Source: an uncultured Sphingomonas sp. (lineage in GTDB: Bacteria; Pseudomonadota; Alphaproteobacteria; Sphingomonadales; Sphingomonadaceae). From it: DNA of 45,772 nt. Made by a program: the position numbers and the translations under genes. Within the stretch, counting starts at the first letter, position 1. Each line of letters starts with the position of its first letter. This document shows, one piece after another, positions 8,877-18,030 of this stretch. The notes below the pieces were generated by a model. The model saw only the letters and a list, made by a program, of their open reading frames with translations. It was not told the origin of the DNA and searched no databases. Where the stretch lies: NCBI RefSeq assembly GCF_902806285.1, contig NZ_CADCWA010000160.1:1-45772 (forward strand), given 5' to 3'.

Positions 8877-9602
8877 ATGATCCCTAAAAAACTACACCAG
8901 ACCTCCTTGAGAATGGATTGGGAGGAGCGGAGGCTGGCCAGACATGCACGGTCGCTCATGCCTGAATGGGACTATCGTCTATGGTGCGATGAGGACAATG
9001 CCGCCATCGTCAGGAAGGTACTTCCCGAATTCACCGACGACTACGCCAATCTCCCGGCCGGGGTTGCGCGAACGGATGTCGCCCGATGTCTTTATATGTA
9101 CGTTCATGGCGGGGTGTACTTCGACACGGACTACCGGTTCTTTAAACCCCTGAGTCATGACTTCCTGGATAACCGCTGTGTTGTCGGCAGAGAGTCGCAG
9201 ATGTTCGTGGATGATGGAACTGCGGGCGTCGGAGAAGGCCAGAAGATCGGCAACGCCTTCCTGGCATCGGAGCCCGGTGTGGAGATGTGGCGCGGATTCG
9301 TGGTGGATGTTTTCGAGCGCTCTCGTGCCGGCGAGCGGGACATCCTTTACTTGGCTGGACCGCACGCTCTTTCCATTTATCTGGAGAGCCGAAAGGAAGC
9401 CCAAGGTGATGCGACCATCCTACCGGACCACGTCCTCTTCCCGAACCTTCGCCTCGGAAATCTGACCGCTACGAAGCATGAGGACACGGTGGGCGTCCAT
9501 CTATGCTGGGGAAGCTGGCGCAATAAGCCGTTGAATCAACTGCTTAGAAATCGAGCCAGGCGGGCGATGTCAGCGGCCCTTTCCTACCAGAACAAAGTCT
9601 AG
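8877..9602 (+). CDS. Glycosyltransferase family 32-like (DXD) protein
   Basis: MIPKKLHQTSL...WDYRLWCDEDNAAIV...GVARTDVARCLYMYVHGGVYFDTDYRFFKPL: IPKxIHQ start and GGVYxDxD motif. Confidence 0.85.
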   Translation: MIPKKLHQTSLRMDWEERRLARHARSLMPEWDYRLWCDEDNAAIVRKVLPEFTDDYANLPAGVARTDVARCLYMYVHGGVYFDTDYRFFKPLSHDFLDNRCVVGRESQMFVDDGTAGVGEGQKIGNAFLASEPGVEMWRGFVVDVFERSRAGERDILYLAGPHALSIYLESRKEAQGDATILPDHVLFPNLRLGNLTATKHEDTVGVHLCWGSWRNKPLNQLLRNRARRAMSAALSYQNKV

Positions 9603-9746
9603 AACGTGCTGCGGACCAGTGTCCGCAACCGGGTCAAAGGCAGACATTTACAGCTCTTGAGCGCAGGCCCGATGGTGCTCCTCACGCTAAGAGAAGACCT
9701 TCCGCTTACGGCCAAGAGCGGACACCTTTGTCGGTCTGCGCGGCCT

Positions 9747-9806
9747 CAATCCACGTCCAAATTCCCGAACATCAGCACCTTACGCTCGAGGTCGAACCTC
9801 GCCAGC
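9747..9806 (-). pseudogene. C-terminal remnant of a second copy of the 92-aa gene at 10435..10713
   Basis: Minus-strand reading ...FELARFDLERKVLMFGNLDVD* versus the intact ...ASDYAMFDLERKVLMFENLNVD*; in-frame stop a few codons upstream. Confidence 0.75.
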
Positions 9807-9826
9807 TCGAACCGCTGTGGAAGCCT

Positions 9827-10312
9827 TCACAGAACAACCTGCACGTGCGGCTCGGCGCTGGCCTGGAACAGGGCGGCGTAGCGGCGGCCGCGGGCTTGGG
9901 CTGCGCACTCCAGGCGGCTGCGGGCGGCGGAGAAGGCGGTCAGGACGCATGAGCCGCTGGCGGGCATGACGAGGGCGCGGCCTGCCCGTCCGGCGACCGT
10001 TGTCACGTGACCGACCTTCAGCGTCGTCTGGCTGCCGACCTGATGCCCGATCCGGCCGCGGAAGCTGATCAGCTGCCCGTCGCCGCCGCGGAACACGAAG
10101 GAAATCAGGCCTGAGCGGTAGGTCAGGCTGACGAGCTGCGGCTTGCAGCCGCCTCGGCCGCGCCGTCCCGCCACCACCAGTGCGGCGCAGCTGCCGTTGA
10201 TGAATCGGACCTCCGTCCCGCTCACCGGCGCCGCGGCGGACGGTGCTGCTGCCAGCCCAGCCAGGGCTACGGCGAAGCCGGCAGCGAGGAGGCGAGGGAG
10301 CAGCGGCGGACC
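9827..10312 (-). pseudogene. Secreted small protein reading frame lacking a good start codon (possible frameshifted pseudogene)
   Basis: The minus-strand frame upstream of the listed ORF reads GPPLLPRLLAAGFAVALAGLAAAPSAAAPVSGTEVRFINGSC..., a convincing signal peptide, but an in-frame TAA lies just upstream with no ATG/GTG/TTG between. Confidence 0.5.
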
Positions 10313-10434
10313 TTCTTAGCGACGCGTAACCAGGTCCGGCTTCTGGAGGGTCGCCGCGGCGTCCGCAATGGGAGAGCAGCTACCATAGCGTCCCGCTGTA
10401 GGACGGAGGCGCCCTGAAGCGAGCCTCCGCAGCC

Positions 10435-10713
10435 TCAATCGACGTTGAGGTTCTCGAACATCAATACCTTTCGCTCAAGATCGAACATCGCGTAGTCGCT
10501 CGCCTTGAGCAGCTTCAGCAGTACGTCGATGTCGTCCGAGCTGACGTCCAATATGTATTCCTCCACGCCCTTGTCGAGGATCAGCTGGAGGGTGAAGGTG
10601 CCGTTCTGCCCGCGCTGCCCCTCGACCCACGAGGCCTGGTAGTCGGTGACCTGCCGCACCTTGTAGCGGCGCTCGAGCCGCTGGGACGGGCTGGTGTCGG
10701 GTTGGTCGGCCAT
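10435..10713 (-). CDS. Conserved-looking 92-aa hypothetical protein
   Basis: MADQPDTSPSQRLERRYKVRQVTDYQASWVEGQRGQNGTFTLQLILDKGVEEYILDVSSDDIDVLLKLLKASDYAMFDLERKVLMFENLNVD; a decayed second copy of its 3' end lies nearby. Confidence 0.65.
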   Translation of the reverse strand: MADQPDTSPSQRLERRYKVRQVTDYQASWVEGQRGQNGTFTLQLILDKGVEEYILDVSSDDIDVLLKLLKASDYAMFDLERKVLMFENLNVD

Positions 10714-10909
10714 GGCGTTTGCTCCTCAAGACTGCTTGCGCGAAACAATGAGGGAGCGCCGCCGCCGTTCCGGAAGAAGCTGGAGGCGTGCCGATGATCC
10801 GAGCCGCCTTGTCGCCGAACGCAGCGGAGCGGGCGCCACCGAATGAAGATCGGCTCCCGCAGCGTTTGCCGCGAGAGCCGTTCTCATCTTCGATAATCGT
10901 GCGAGCGGC

Positions 10910-13291
10910 TTAGTCGTCGTTGTTGCCGCCGGTCAGGAACGCTGGTGCGAACTCGGGTGCGGGGCCGTCCTCACGGTTGCCGTCGCGCTCGCGGCGCGGG
11001 CCGCGGTCGCCACGATCTCCGCCGCCACGATCGCCGCGCGGACCGCGGTCGCCGCCGCCGTCACGCCGCGGACCCCGATCGCGGTCGCCGCCACCGCCCC
11101 GGCGCCGGTCGCCCCGGTCTCCGCCGCCACGATCGCCTCGGTCACCCCGGTCACCACGCGGCTCGCGCGGCGGACGGGTGTCCTCCAGCTCGGCGCCGGT
11201 CTCCTGGTCGACCACCCGCATCGACAGGCGGACCTTGCCGCGCTGGTCCACTTCCAACAGCTTGACCTTGACCTCCTGGCCTTCGGACAGGACGTCGCGG
11301 ACGTTCTCGACCCGCTCGTTCTTGATCTCGGACACGTGCACCAGCCCGTCCTTGCCGGGCATGAAGGTGACGAACGCGCCGAAATCGACCAGGCTGGCGA
11401 CCTTGCCGGTGTAGACCGTGCCGGGCTCGGGCTCGGCGACGATGCCGTGGATCCACTGGCGCGCGGCCTCGATCTGATTGAGGTCGGACGAGCTGATCTT
11501 GATCAGGCCCTCGTCGTCGATGTCGACCTTGGCGCCGGTCTGCGCGACGATCTCGCGGATCACCTTGCCCCCGGTGCCGATCACTTCGCGGATCTTGTCC
11601 TTGGGGATCTGCACCGTCTCGATGCGCGGCGCATGGGCCGACAGCTCGCCGCGGGTCTCGCCCAGCGCCTTGGCCATCTCAGCGAGGATGTGCGCGCGGC
11701 CGTCCTTGGCCTGGGCCAGGGCGACGCGCATGATCTCCTCGGTGATCCCTGCGACCTTGATGTCCATCTGCAGCGCGGTGACGCCGTTCTCGGTGCCCGC
11801 GACCTTGAAGTCCATGTCGCCGAGGTGGTCCTCGTCGCCCAGGATGTCGCTGATCACCGCGAAGTCCTGACCCTCGAGTATGAGCCCCATGGCGATACCC
11901 GCCACCGGCGCCTTCAGCGGAACGCCCGCGTCCATCATCGCCAGGCTGCCGCCGCAGACCGTCGCCATCGACGAGGAGCCGTTGCTCTCCGTGATGTCGG
12001 ACAGGACGCGGATGGTATAGGGGAACTCCTCCGCGCTCGGCAGCATCGGGTGCAGCGCGCGCCAGGCGAGCTTGCCGTGCCCGACCTCGCGGCGGCCCGG
12101 AGCGCCGAAGCGGCCGACTTCGCCGACCGAGTAGGGCGGGAAGTTGTAGTGGAGCATGAAGCGCGAATAGGAGAGCCCCTCCAGCCCATCGATCATCTGC
12201 TCGGCGTCCTTGGTGCCGAGGGTCGTGGTGACGATCGCCTGCGTCTCGCCGCGGGTGAACAGGGCCGAGCCGTGGGTGCGCGGCAGGAAGCCGACCATCG
12301 ACTCGATCGGGCGCACTGTCTTGGTGTCGCGGCCGTCGATGCGGCGGCCTTCGCGCAGGATGGCGCCGCGGACGACGTCAGCCTCCAGCTTCTTCACCAG
12401 CTTCAGCGTGGCGAGGTACTGGGCCGGGTCGGACTCCTCGAGGTCCTTGAAGGCGTCGCGAGCCTTGGTGCGGGCCTCGGCGATGGCCGTCTGCCGGTCC
12501 TGCTTGCCGGTCAGCTTGTAGGCGGCTTCCAGGTCGGCGCCGATCACCTCGCGCAGCTTGGCGAGCGTGGCCGACTTGTCGTCGATCAGGTTCAGCTCCC
12601 ATGGGTCCTTGGCGGCCTGCTCGGCAAGGCTGATGATCGCGTCGACGACCTTGCGCGATGCATCGTGCGCGAACACCACGGCGCCGAGCATCTCGTCCTC
12701 GGACAGCTCCTTGGCTTCGGATTCGACCATCATCACCGCATCGCGGGTGGCGGCGACGACCAGGTCAAGGCGGCTTTCCTTGATCTGCTCAGGGCTCGGA
12801 TTGAGGACGTACTCGCCGTCGATGAAGCCGACGCGGGCCCCGCCGATCGGGCCCATGAAGGGGACGCCCGAGATGGTGAGCGCGGCCGACGCTGCGATCA
12901 TGGCGACCACGTCCGGCTCGTTCTCGCCGTCATAGGACATGACGTGCGCGATCACGAGAACCTCGTTGTAGAAGCCCTCGGGGAACAAGGGGCGGATCGG
13001 GCGGTCGATCAGTCGGCTGGTCAGAGTTTCCTTTTCGGTCGCGCCGCGCTCGCGCTTGAAGAAGCCGCCCGGGATGCGGCCGGCGGCGGAGAACTTCTCC
13101 TGGTAGTGGACGGTGAGCGGGAAGAAGTCCTGGCCCGGCTTCACGTTCTTGGCGGCGGTCACGGCGCACAGCACCACGGTCTCGCCCAGGGTGGCGAGGA
13201 CGGCGCCGTCCGCCTGGCGGGCGATGCGCCCCGTTTCAAGCTTCAGCGTCTTCCCGCCGAGGTCGATCTCTACAGTCTTGGTGTCAAACAT
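10910..13291 (-). CDS. pnp: Polynucleotide phosphorylase with RGD/GDR-rich C-terminal tail
   Basis: [48 protein letters not shown]...; two RNase PH domains, KH ([15 protein letters not shown]) and S1 domains. Confidence 0.97.
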   Translation of the reverse strand: MFDTKTVEIDLGGKTLKLETGRIARQADGAVLATLGETVVLCAVTAAKNVKPGQDFFPLTVHYQEKFSAAGRIPGGFFKRERGATEKETLTSRLIDRPIRPLFPEGFYNEVLVIAHVMSYDGENEPDVVAMIAASAALTISGVPFMGPIGGARVGFIDGEYVLNPSPEQIKESRLDLVVAATRDAVMMVESEAKELSEDEMLGAVVFAHDASRKVVDAIISLAEQAAKDPWELNLIDDKSATLAKLREVIGADLEAAYKLTGKQDRQTAIAEARTKARDAFKDLEESDPAQYLATLKLVKKLEADVVRGAILREGRRIDGRDTKTVRPIESMVGFLPRTHGSALFTRGETQAIVTTTLGTKDAEQMIDGLEGLSYSRFMLHYNFPPYSVGEVGRFGAPGRREVGHGKLAWRALHPMLPSAEEFPYTIRVLSDITESNGSSSMATVCGGSLAMMDAGVPLKAPVAGIAMGLILEGQDFAVISDILGDEDHLGDMDFKVAGTENGVTALQMDIKVAGITEEIMRVALAQAKDGRAHILAEMAKALGETRGELSAHAPRIETVQIPKDKIREVIGTGGKVIREIVAQTGAKVDIDDEGLIKISSSDLNQIEAARQWIHGIVAEPEPGTVYTGKVASLVDFGAFVTFMPGKDGLVHVSEIKNERVENVRDVLSEGQEVKVKLLEVDQRGKVRLSMRVVDQETGAELEDTRPPREPRGDRGDRGDRGGGDRGDRRRGGGGDRDRGPRRDGGGDRGPRGDRGGGDRGDRGPRRERDGNREDGPAPEFAPAFLTGGNNDD

Positions 13292-13433
13292 ATGGGTTCC
13301 TTCACCCGGCGGGCGGATCCCGGCGGGGCGGCTTGGGCAGACAAACCGGTCTGCGAGCGGGGTGGGGCCTCTTGTGCCCCAAGGCCGGCCGCCGAATTGC
13401 GGTAAGGCCCCGTGAACGATGTGCTCCGGCGAA

Positions 13434-13479
13434 GGCAGGAGCCCAGTACTGGACCCCTGCCTTCGCAGGGGTACATGAA
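13434..13479. repeat. REP-like inverted repeat (cgaaggcaggagcccagt...actggacccctgccttcg)
   Basis: Opposed arms cgaaggcagg and cctgccttcg in the pnp-rpsO spacer. Confidence 0.75.
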
Positions 13480-13507
13480 GCAAGGGCGCCGCGAAGGGCG
13501 CTCCAAC

Positions 13508-13777
13508 TTACTTCCGCAGCCCCAGCTTGGCGATCAGCGCCGCGTAGGCCGGAGTGTCCTTGCGCTTCAGATAGTCCAGCAGCGACCGCCGCTTGTTGAC
13601 CATCATCAAGAGACCGCGGCGCGAGTGGTTGTCCTTGGCATGGGTCTTGAAGTGCTCGGTCAGCGTGTTGATGCGGTGGGTTAGGATGGCGATCTGCACT
13701 TCGGGCGAACCCGTGTCGGTGCCGTCGCGGCCATGTTCCTGGATGAGCGCCTGCTTGCGCTCCGCGGTAATCGACAT
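13508..13777 (-). CDS. rpsO: 30S ribosomal protein S15
   Basis: [71 protein letters not shown]. Confidence 0.98.
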   Translation of the reverse strand: MSITAERKQALIQEHGRDGTDTGSPEVQIAILTHRINTLTEHFKTHAKDNHSRRGLLMMVNKRRSLLDYLKRKDTPAYAALIAKLGLRK

Positions 13778-13798
13778 CGTATCCACTCCTTTGTTCGT

Positions 13799-14779
13799 CT
13801 ACAGGTTGAACCCGCGGACGACCTGGAGGACGTCGCCGGAGACCTCGACCAGCGCCACCGGACGATTGTCCTCGGTAGCCAGATAGAGACCCGGTTGCAC
13901 GGGCGGTCCCGGGAGCTTCTGTCCATGGCGGAGCAGCTGGGCGTCCAGGGGAGAGACGGGGAGGGCCGGGATGTCGTCCAGCCCCGCCGCGAGCGGCAGT
14001 ACCGCCCCGTCAAGCCGCCGCGCCTTAGCGGTTTCTTCCAGAAAGTCCAGCGGAATAGCCTGGTCGAGCGTGAACGGCCCGGCCTTCGTCCGGCGAAGCA
14101 TGGTGACGTGCCCGACCGTGCCGAGCGCTTGCGCGATGTCGCGCGCCAAGGAGCGGACGTAGGTGCCCTTGGAAACGGTGGCGGCAAGGGTAAGCTCCTC
14201 AAGCTCCTCCCCCTTGGGGGAGGTGGCGCGAAGCGCCAGAGGGGTGACTGACCCCTCTGTCGTGCTTCGCCCGACATCTCCCCCAAGGGGGAGAAGCCGG
14301 CTGACCGTCACTCGCCTTGCCTTCAGCGTCACTTCTTCACCGGCCCGCGCCAGGTCGTAGGCCCGCCGGCCATCCACCTTCAGCGCCGAAAACGCCGGGG
14401 GAACCTGCGCGATCTCGCCGGTAAAGCGGGGCAGCACAGCTTGGACCTGGGCAAGCGTGGGACGAATGGCGCTCCTCGCCACGACCTCACCTTCGGCATC
14501 CAGCGTACTCGTCTCCTCGCCGAACCGGACCGTGAACTCATATGCCTTGCTCGCCTCCAGCATGCGCCCGCACAGCTTGGTCGCCTCCCCCAGCGCAACC
14601 GGCAGCACGCCGCTGGCCAGCGGGTCGAGGGTACCGCCATGACCGACCCGCAGCTTGGGATAGCCGCCGACGCGCAACGCTCGTTTGACGGCCGTCACAC
14701 AGCCGGTCGAACTGGCTCCCACCGGCTTGTCGATGACCAGCCAGCCGTGAAGGTGGACGTTGTGCAAGGGGGTCGGCAT
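13799..14779 (-). CDS. truB: tRNA pseudouridine(55) synthase TruB carrying an in-frame palindromic repeat insertion
   Basis: GWLVIDKPVGASS...GHGGTLDPLASGVLPVALGEATK...VSKGTYVRSLARDIAQALGTVGHVTMLRRTKAGPF. Confidence 0.95.
   Translation of the reverse strand: MPTPLHNVHLHGWLVIDKPVGASSTGCVTAVKRALRVGGYPKLRVGHGGTLDPLASGVLPVALGEATKLCGRMLEASKAYEFTVRFGEETSTLDAEGEVVARSAIRPTLAQVQAVLPRFTGEIAQVPPAFSALKVDGRRAYDLARAGEEVTLKARRVTVSRLLPLGGDVGRSTTEGSVTPLALRATSPKGEELEELTLAATVSKGTYVRSLARDIAQALGTVGHVTMLRRTKAGPFTLDQAIPLDFLEETAKARRLDGAVLPLAAGLDDIPALPVSPLDAQLLRHGQKLPGPPVQPGLYLATEDNRPVALVEVSGDVLQVVRGFNL
14204..14294. repeat. Palindromic repeat, family A, inside the truB coding sequence
   Basis: ctcctcccccttgggggaggtggcgcgaagcgccagaggggtgactgacccctctgtcgtgcttcgcccgacatctcccccaagggggagaag; matches copies at 26501-26597 and 41011-41105 (opposite orientation). 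Confidence 0.92.
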
Positions 14780-14829
14780 AAGCCCCGCCTACCGGGCCCC
14801 GTGCCCGCAGCAAAGGGATCGGCCGCTCA

Positions 14830-15897
14830 GTGCTGGAGATTGTGGGCACGTGCGACAAGCGCATCTTCGGGCTGTTCCCGGCAGAGCGACTTCGGCGCCA
14901 GCTCCAGCTTGCCGACCGGTTGCGCAACGGGGAAGGCCGAACGCGCATGGGCGTCGCGGCAAGTGCCTGCGCCGTCCTCGACGAGGCGGCGCTGCAATGG
15001 TTGTTCGACAATCCCGGGCAGTTGCTGATGTCCTCCGGCGGCGCTCCGCTGGCGGTTGGAGTTCGGATGGACGAGGTGGCCGATGCCCGCTCGGCGCTTC
15101 ACGCCGGTGGGCCCGGGACGGTGGCCGGCGGACGCCACTTCATCCGCAAACTCCGGCGGCAGGTGGAGATGCTCGCCGTATCGCTGGAGGAAGCGCCAGT
15201 CGGCCGAGTGGAGCGGCAGCTCTACGGCAACGTCTACAAGGGCGTGACCGACCTAGTCACCAAATACCTCTGGCCGGGTCCGGCATTCCACGTGACCAGG
15301 CTGTGTGCCCGGCTCGGATTGTCGCCGAACATGGTAACGGGCGTCGGCGTGTTGCTGATGTTCGCCGCCGCCTACCTCTTCCACGAAGGTCGGTTCGGCT
15401 GGGGTCTGGCATCGGCCTGGGCGATGACCTTTCTCGACACGGTCGACGGCAAGCTGGCGCGGGTCACCGCGACTTCGAGCCAGTTCGGCAACCTGCTGGA
15501 TCACGGCACCGACATGCTTCATCCGCCCTTGTGGTGGTGGGCCGTGACTGAGGGGTTGGTGAGGCTCGATCCGGGTTCCGCGGGGAGTCTATGGGTCAGC
15601 CTCGCCATTATTCTGACGACCTATGTCGTGAGCCGCCTCCTTGAAGAAGGGTTCAAGCGGCAGTTCGGGTTCAATGCCTTCATCTGGGAACGGTTCGACA
15701 GCCGCTTCCGGTTGATCGTCTCCCGCCGCAACACTCTGCTGCTGCTGCTTACGGCAGGGCTGTTCACCGGCATGCTGAGCGAAAGCTGGCTGGTGGCGGC
15801 AGCTTGGAGCGTGGTGTCGGTTCTCGTGCAAGGGTGGCGCTATCTGTCCGCTTGGCACGTGTCGCGGTCGGGACCGCTCAGATCCTGGCTCGCCTGA
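14830..15897 (+). CDS. CDP-alcohol phosphatidyltransferase family protein with divergent N-terminal domain
   Basis: Signature DTVDGKLARVTATSSQFGNLLDHGTD (D..DG..AR........G...D...D), followed by TM segments. Confidence 0.88.
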   Translation: MLEIVGTCDKRIFGLFPAERLRRQLQLADRLRNGEGRTRMGVAASACAVLDEAALQWLFDNPGQLLMSSGGAPLAVGVRMDEVADARSALHAGGPGTVAGGRHFIRKLRRQVEMLAVSLEEAPVGRVERQLYGNVYKGVTDLVTKYLWPGPAFHVTRLCARLGLSPNMVTGVGVLLMFAAAYLFHEGRFGWGLASAWAMTFLDTVDGKLARVTATSSQFGNLLDHGTDMLHPPLWWWAVTEGLVRLDPGSAGSLWVSLAIILTTYVVSRLLEEGFKRQFGFNAFIWERFDSRFRLIVSRRNTLLLLLTAGLFTGMLSESWLVAAAWSVVSVLVQGWRYLSAWHVSRSGPLRSWLA

Positions 15898-16850
15898 CCG
15901 TCGGGCCACTCGCCACGCGTCTTGCCACGAGGGAGTATATTCCCTTCGGTGCATGGCTGCTGACCTGGACGCTGATCGGCCTGGCGGTGGGGCATGCCGA
16001 TGCGGTCCGCTTGCTGGCCGCCAACGGCTTCGTGCAGGCGGTGCGCACCTTGTGCGCACTTGAGGTCCGACCGCTGCTTGCGCGCCGCATCGGCGCGGAT
16101 TCGGCGATCATCCAGGTATCGCGCCGGACGGCCTGGCGGATCGACCTCCTAAGTCTCCTGGCCATGGCCGCGCTCCTGGCCGGTCTGGTCCTGTTGCTCG
16201 ACCTTCGTTCGATGACCAAGGCTGCCGCCATGCTGGCGCTGGTGGGAGGAGGTCTGGTCGCCCGCCACCCCGGTCAACTCCTTGCCGTCGGCCGAATCCG
16301 GAACGTCAGTTGGCGGTTTGGCTCGGCGGTGGTCGGATCGGTGGGCGCGGCCTGCGTGCTGCTGTTCGAACTCGGCTGGGTCGGAGCGGCGGTGGTGCTC
16401 GCCTTGCGCGACTGGGGAGGACTAGCGGCGACCCTGCTGTTTGGCCCCCGAGCAGAGCCCAAGCCGGCGGCTCCCGACCAGCCATTGTCGTTCGCGGAGG
16501 CCGCCGGACAGACCGGCCGTGTTGCCCGCCCGCGGCTGACCTATCGGATCAGCAAGGGACTGCTTGCCGCCATGCTTGGCCCAGTCGGCGGGTTTGCCGC
16601 CCGGACCGGACGTGGCGCGGGGCTCGACAGCCGCCTGGCGAAGGTCGTCCCGCGACATCGCTTCGGCATCGCGATGCTAACCTTCTGCGCTGCGGCGATT
16701 TCCGTTGCGGCATTGTCGATCAGCCGTGAGCCCGTGGCACTATTGCTCAGCGCAGCCCTGCTTCGCGTAGCCGCTTCGGCGGGGAGCATGCTGCTCTGGT
16801 GGAACTACGCCGAGGTCGTCGCCGAGGATGACGAAGAAGACGACGAGTGA
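15804..16850 (+). CDS. Polytopic membrane protein of unknown function with acidic C-terminus (start uncertain, probably downstream of 15804)
   Basis: Several hydrophobic segments, C-terminal EDDEEDDE; immediately follows and overlaps the CDP-alcohol phosphatidyltransferase. Confidence 0.65.
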   Translation: MERGVGSRARVALSVRLARVAVGTAQILARLTVGPLATRLATREYIPFGAWLLTWTLIGLAVGHADAVRLLAANGFVQAVRTLCALEVRPLLARRIGADSAIIQVSRRTAWRIDLLSLLAMAALLAGLVLLLDLRSMTKAAAMLALVGGGLVARHPGQLLAVGRIRNVSWRFGSAVVGSVGAACVLLFELGWVGAAVVLALRDWGGLAATLLFGPRAEPKPAAPDQPLSFAEAAGQTGRVARPRLTYRISKGLLAAMLGPVGGFAARTGRGAGLDSRLAKVVPRHRFGIAMLTFCAAAISVAALSISREPVALLLSAALLRVAASAGSMLLWWNYAEVVAEDDEEDDE

Positions 16851-17458
16851 GCAGGTGAGGGGCTGTCCCGCTCCGCCATGCCATCGTGCAGCCGGGCGAA
16901 GAAGTGGCGGCGGCACATTGCCAGGTAGCGGTCGTTGCCGCCGATCTCCGTTTGCTCGCCGCTGGTGATGGCGCGGCCGTCCGCGCCGATCCGTAGGTTC
17001 ATCGTCGCCTTGCGCCCGCATTCGCAGACGGCTTTCAGCTCCACGAGTGCATCCGCCAGCGCGAGCAGCGCTGCGCTGCCGGCGAAGAGGTCGCCGAGGA
17101 AGTCGGTCCGGAGGCCATAGCAGAGCACCGGCAGGTTGAGCTCATCGGCGAGGCGGCAGAGCTGAAGGACCTGGGCACGCGTGAGGAACTGCGCTTCGTC
17201 CACCAGCGCGCAATGGATCGGGCGCCGCTCAAGCTCGCTTGCGACCTCGCTGAACAGGTCCGTATCGCTCGAGTAGGTGCGGGCGGGCGCAGCGATACCG
17301 AGCCGCGAGCCGATCGTTCCCACACCCGCGCGGTTGTCGTGAGCGGCGGTCCATAGCATGGTCGCCATGCCGCGCTCGCGGTAATTGAAATCGGCCTGCA
17401 GCAGGTTGGTGGACTTCCCCGCGTTCATCGCGGCATAGTAGAAATAGAGCTTGGCCAT
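16805..17458 (-). CDS. tdk: Thymidine kinase
   Basis: MAKLYFYYAAMNAGKSTNLLQADFNYRERG...ALVDEAQFLTRAQV...CYGLRTDF. Confidence 0.95.
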   Translation of the reverse strand: MAKLYFYYAAMNAGKSTNLLQADFNYRERGMATMLWTAAHDNRAGVGTIGSRLGIAAPARTYSSDTDLFSEVASELERRPIHCALVDEAQFLTRAQVLQLCRLADELNLPVLCYGLRTDFLGDLFAGSAALLALADALVELKAVCECGRKATMNLRIGADGRAITSGEQTEIGGNDRYLAMCRRHFFARLHDGMAERDSPSPAHSSSSSSSSATTSA

Positions 17459-17500
17459 CGCGGCGCTTGTAACTGCGCGCGGGTCTGCGTCCAGTGCGAG

Positions 17501-17896
17501 TCAGCCGTCCTCGCCCAGGTCCTGCGCGACCTTGGGGCTACGGAGGATGGAGTCGATGCGGCCGCCCTCGTCGAAACTCTCGTCCGCGAGGAACTTCAGC
17601 TTGGCGGCGTATTTCGTGTTCACCCGCCGCGCGACTTCGCCTTGCAGAAAGGCCGTGTTGGTGCGCAGCGCCTTGAGAACCACATCCTCGTCCTGGCCGA
17701 GCAGCGGCTTCACGAACACGGTGGCGTGGCGCAGGTCGGGCGACATGCGCACTTCCGTGACGCTGACGAGATGGCTCTGCAGCGTGTCGTCATGCACGTC
17801 GCCGCGCGCCAGCACTTCGCTCAGCACATGCCGCACCTGCTCGCCCACGCGGAGCAGGCGGACGGAGCGGCCTTCTTGTGTTTCCGGTTTCCTCAT
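17501..17896 (-). CDS. rbfA: 30S ribosome-binding factor RbfA
   Basis: [56 protein letters not shown]. Confidence 0.95.
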   Translation of the reverse strand: MRKPETQEGRSVRLLRVGEQVRHVLSEVLARGDVHDDTLQSHLVSVTEVRMSPDLRHATVFVKPLLGQDEDVVLKALRTNTAFLQGEVARRVNTKYAAKLKFLADESFDEGGRIDSILRSPKVAQDLGEDG

Positions 17897-18030
17897 CTCG
17901 CTCTCTGCAGCAGCGGCGTGGGAGTAAATCCCAGGCCGTCGGTCCTGTCGCTTCCCGCAGGCCGTCCGCTGTTCGCCGTCTCTCGCGCAAGCTTCGCTTG
18001 CTCCGCTCCGCTCCGCTTACGCTTGGCGGC

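Noticed and set aside
11336-13405. 689-aa plus-strand ORF antisense to pnp
   Set aside because: Antisense shadow of a conserved gene; no motifs.
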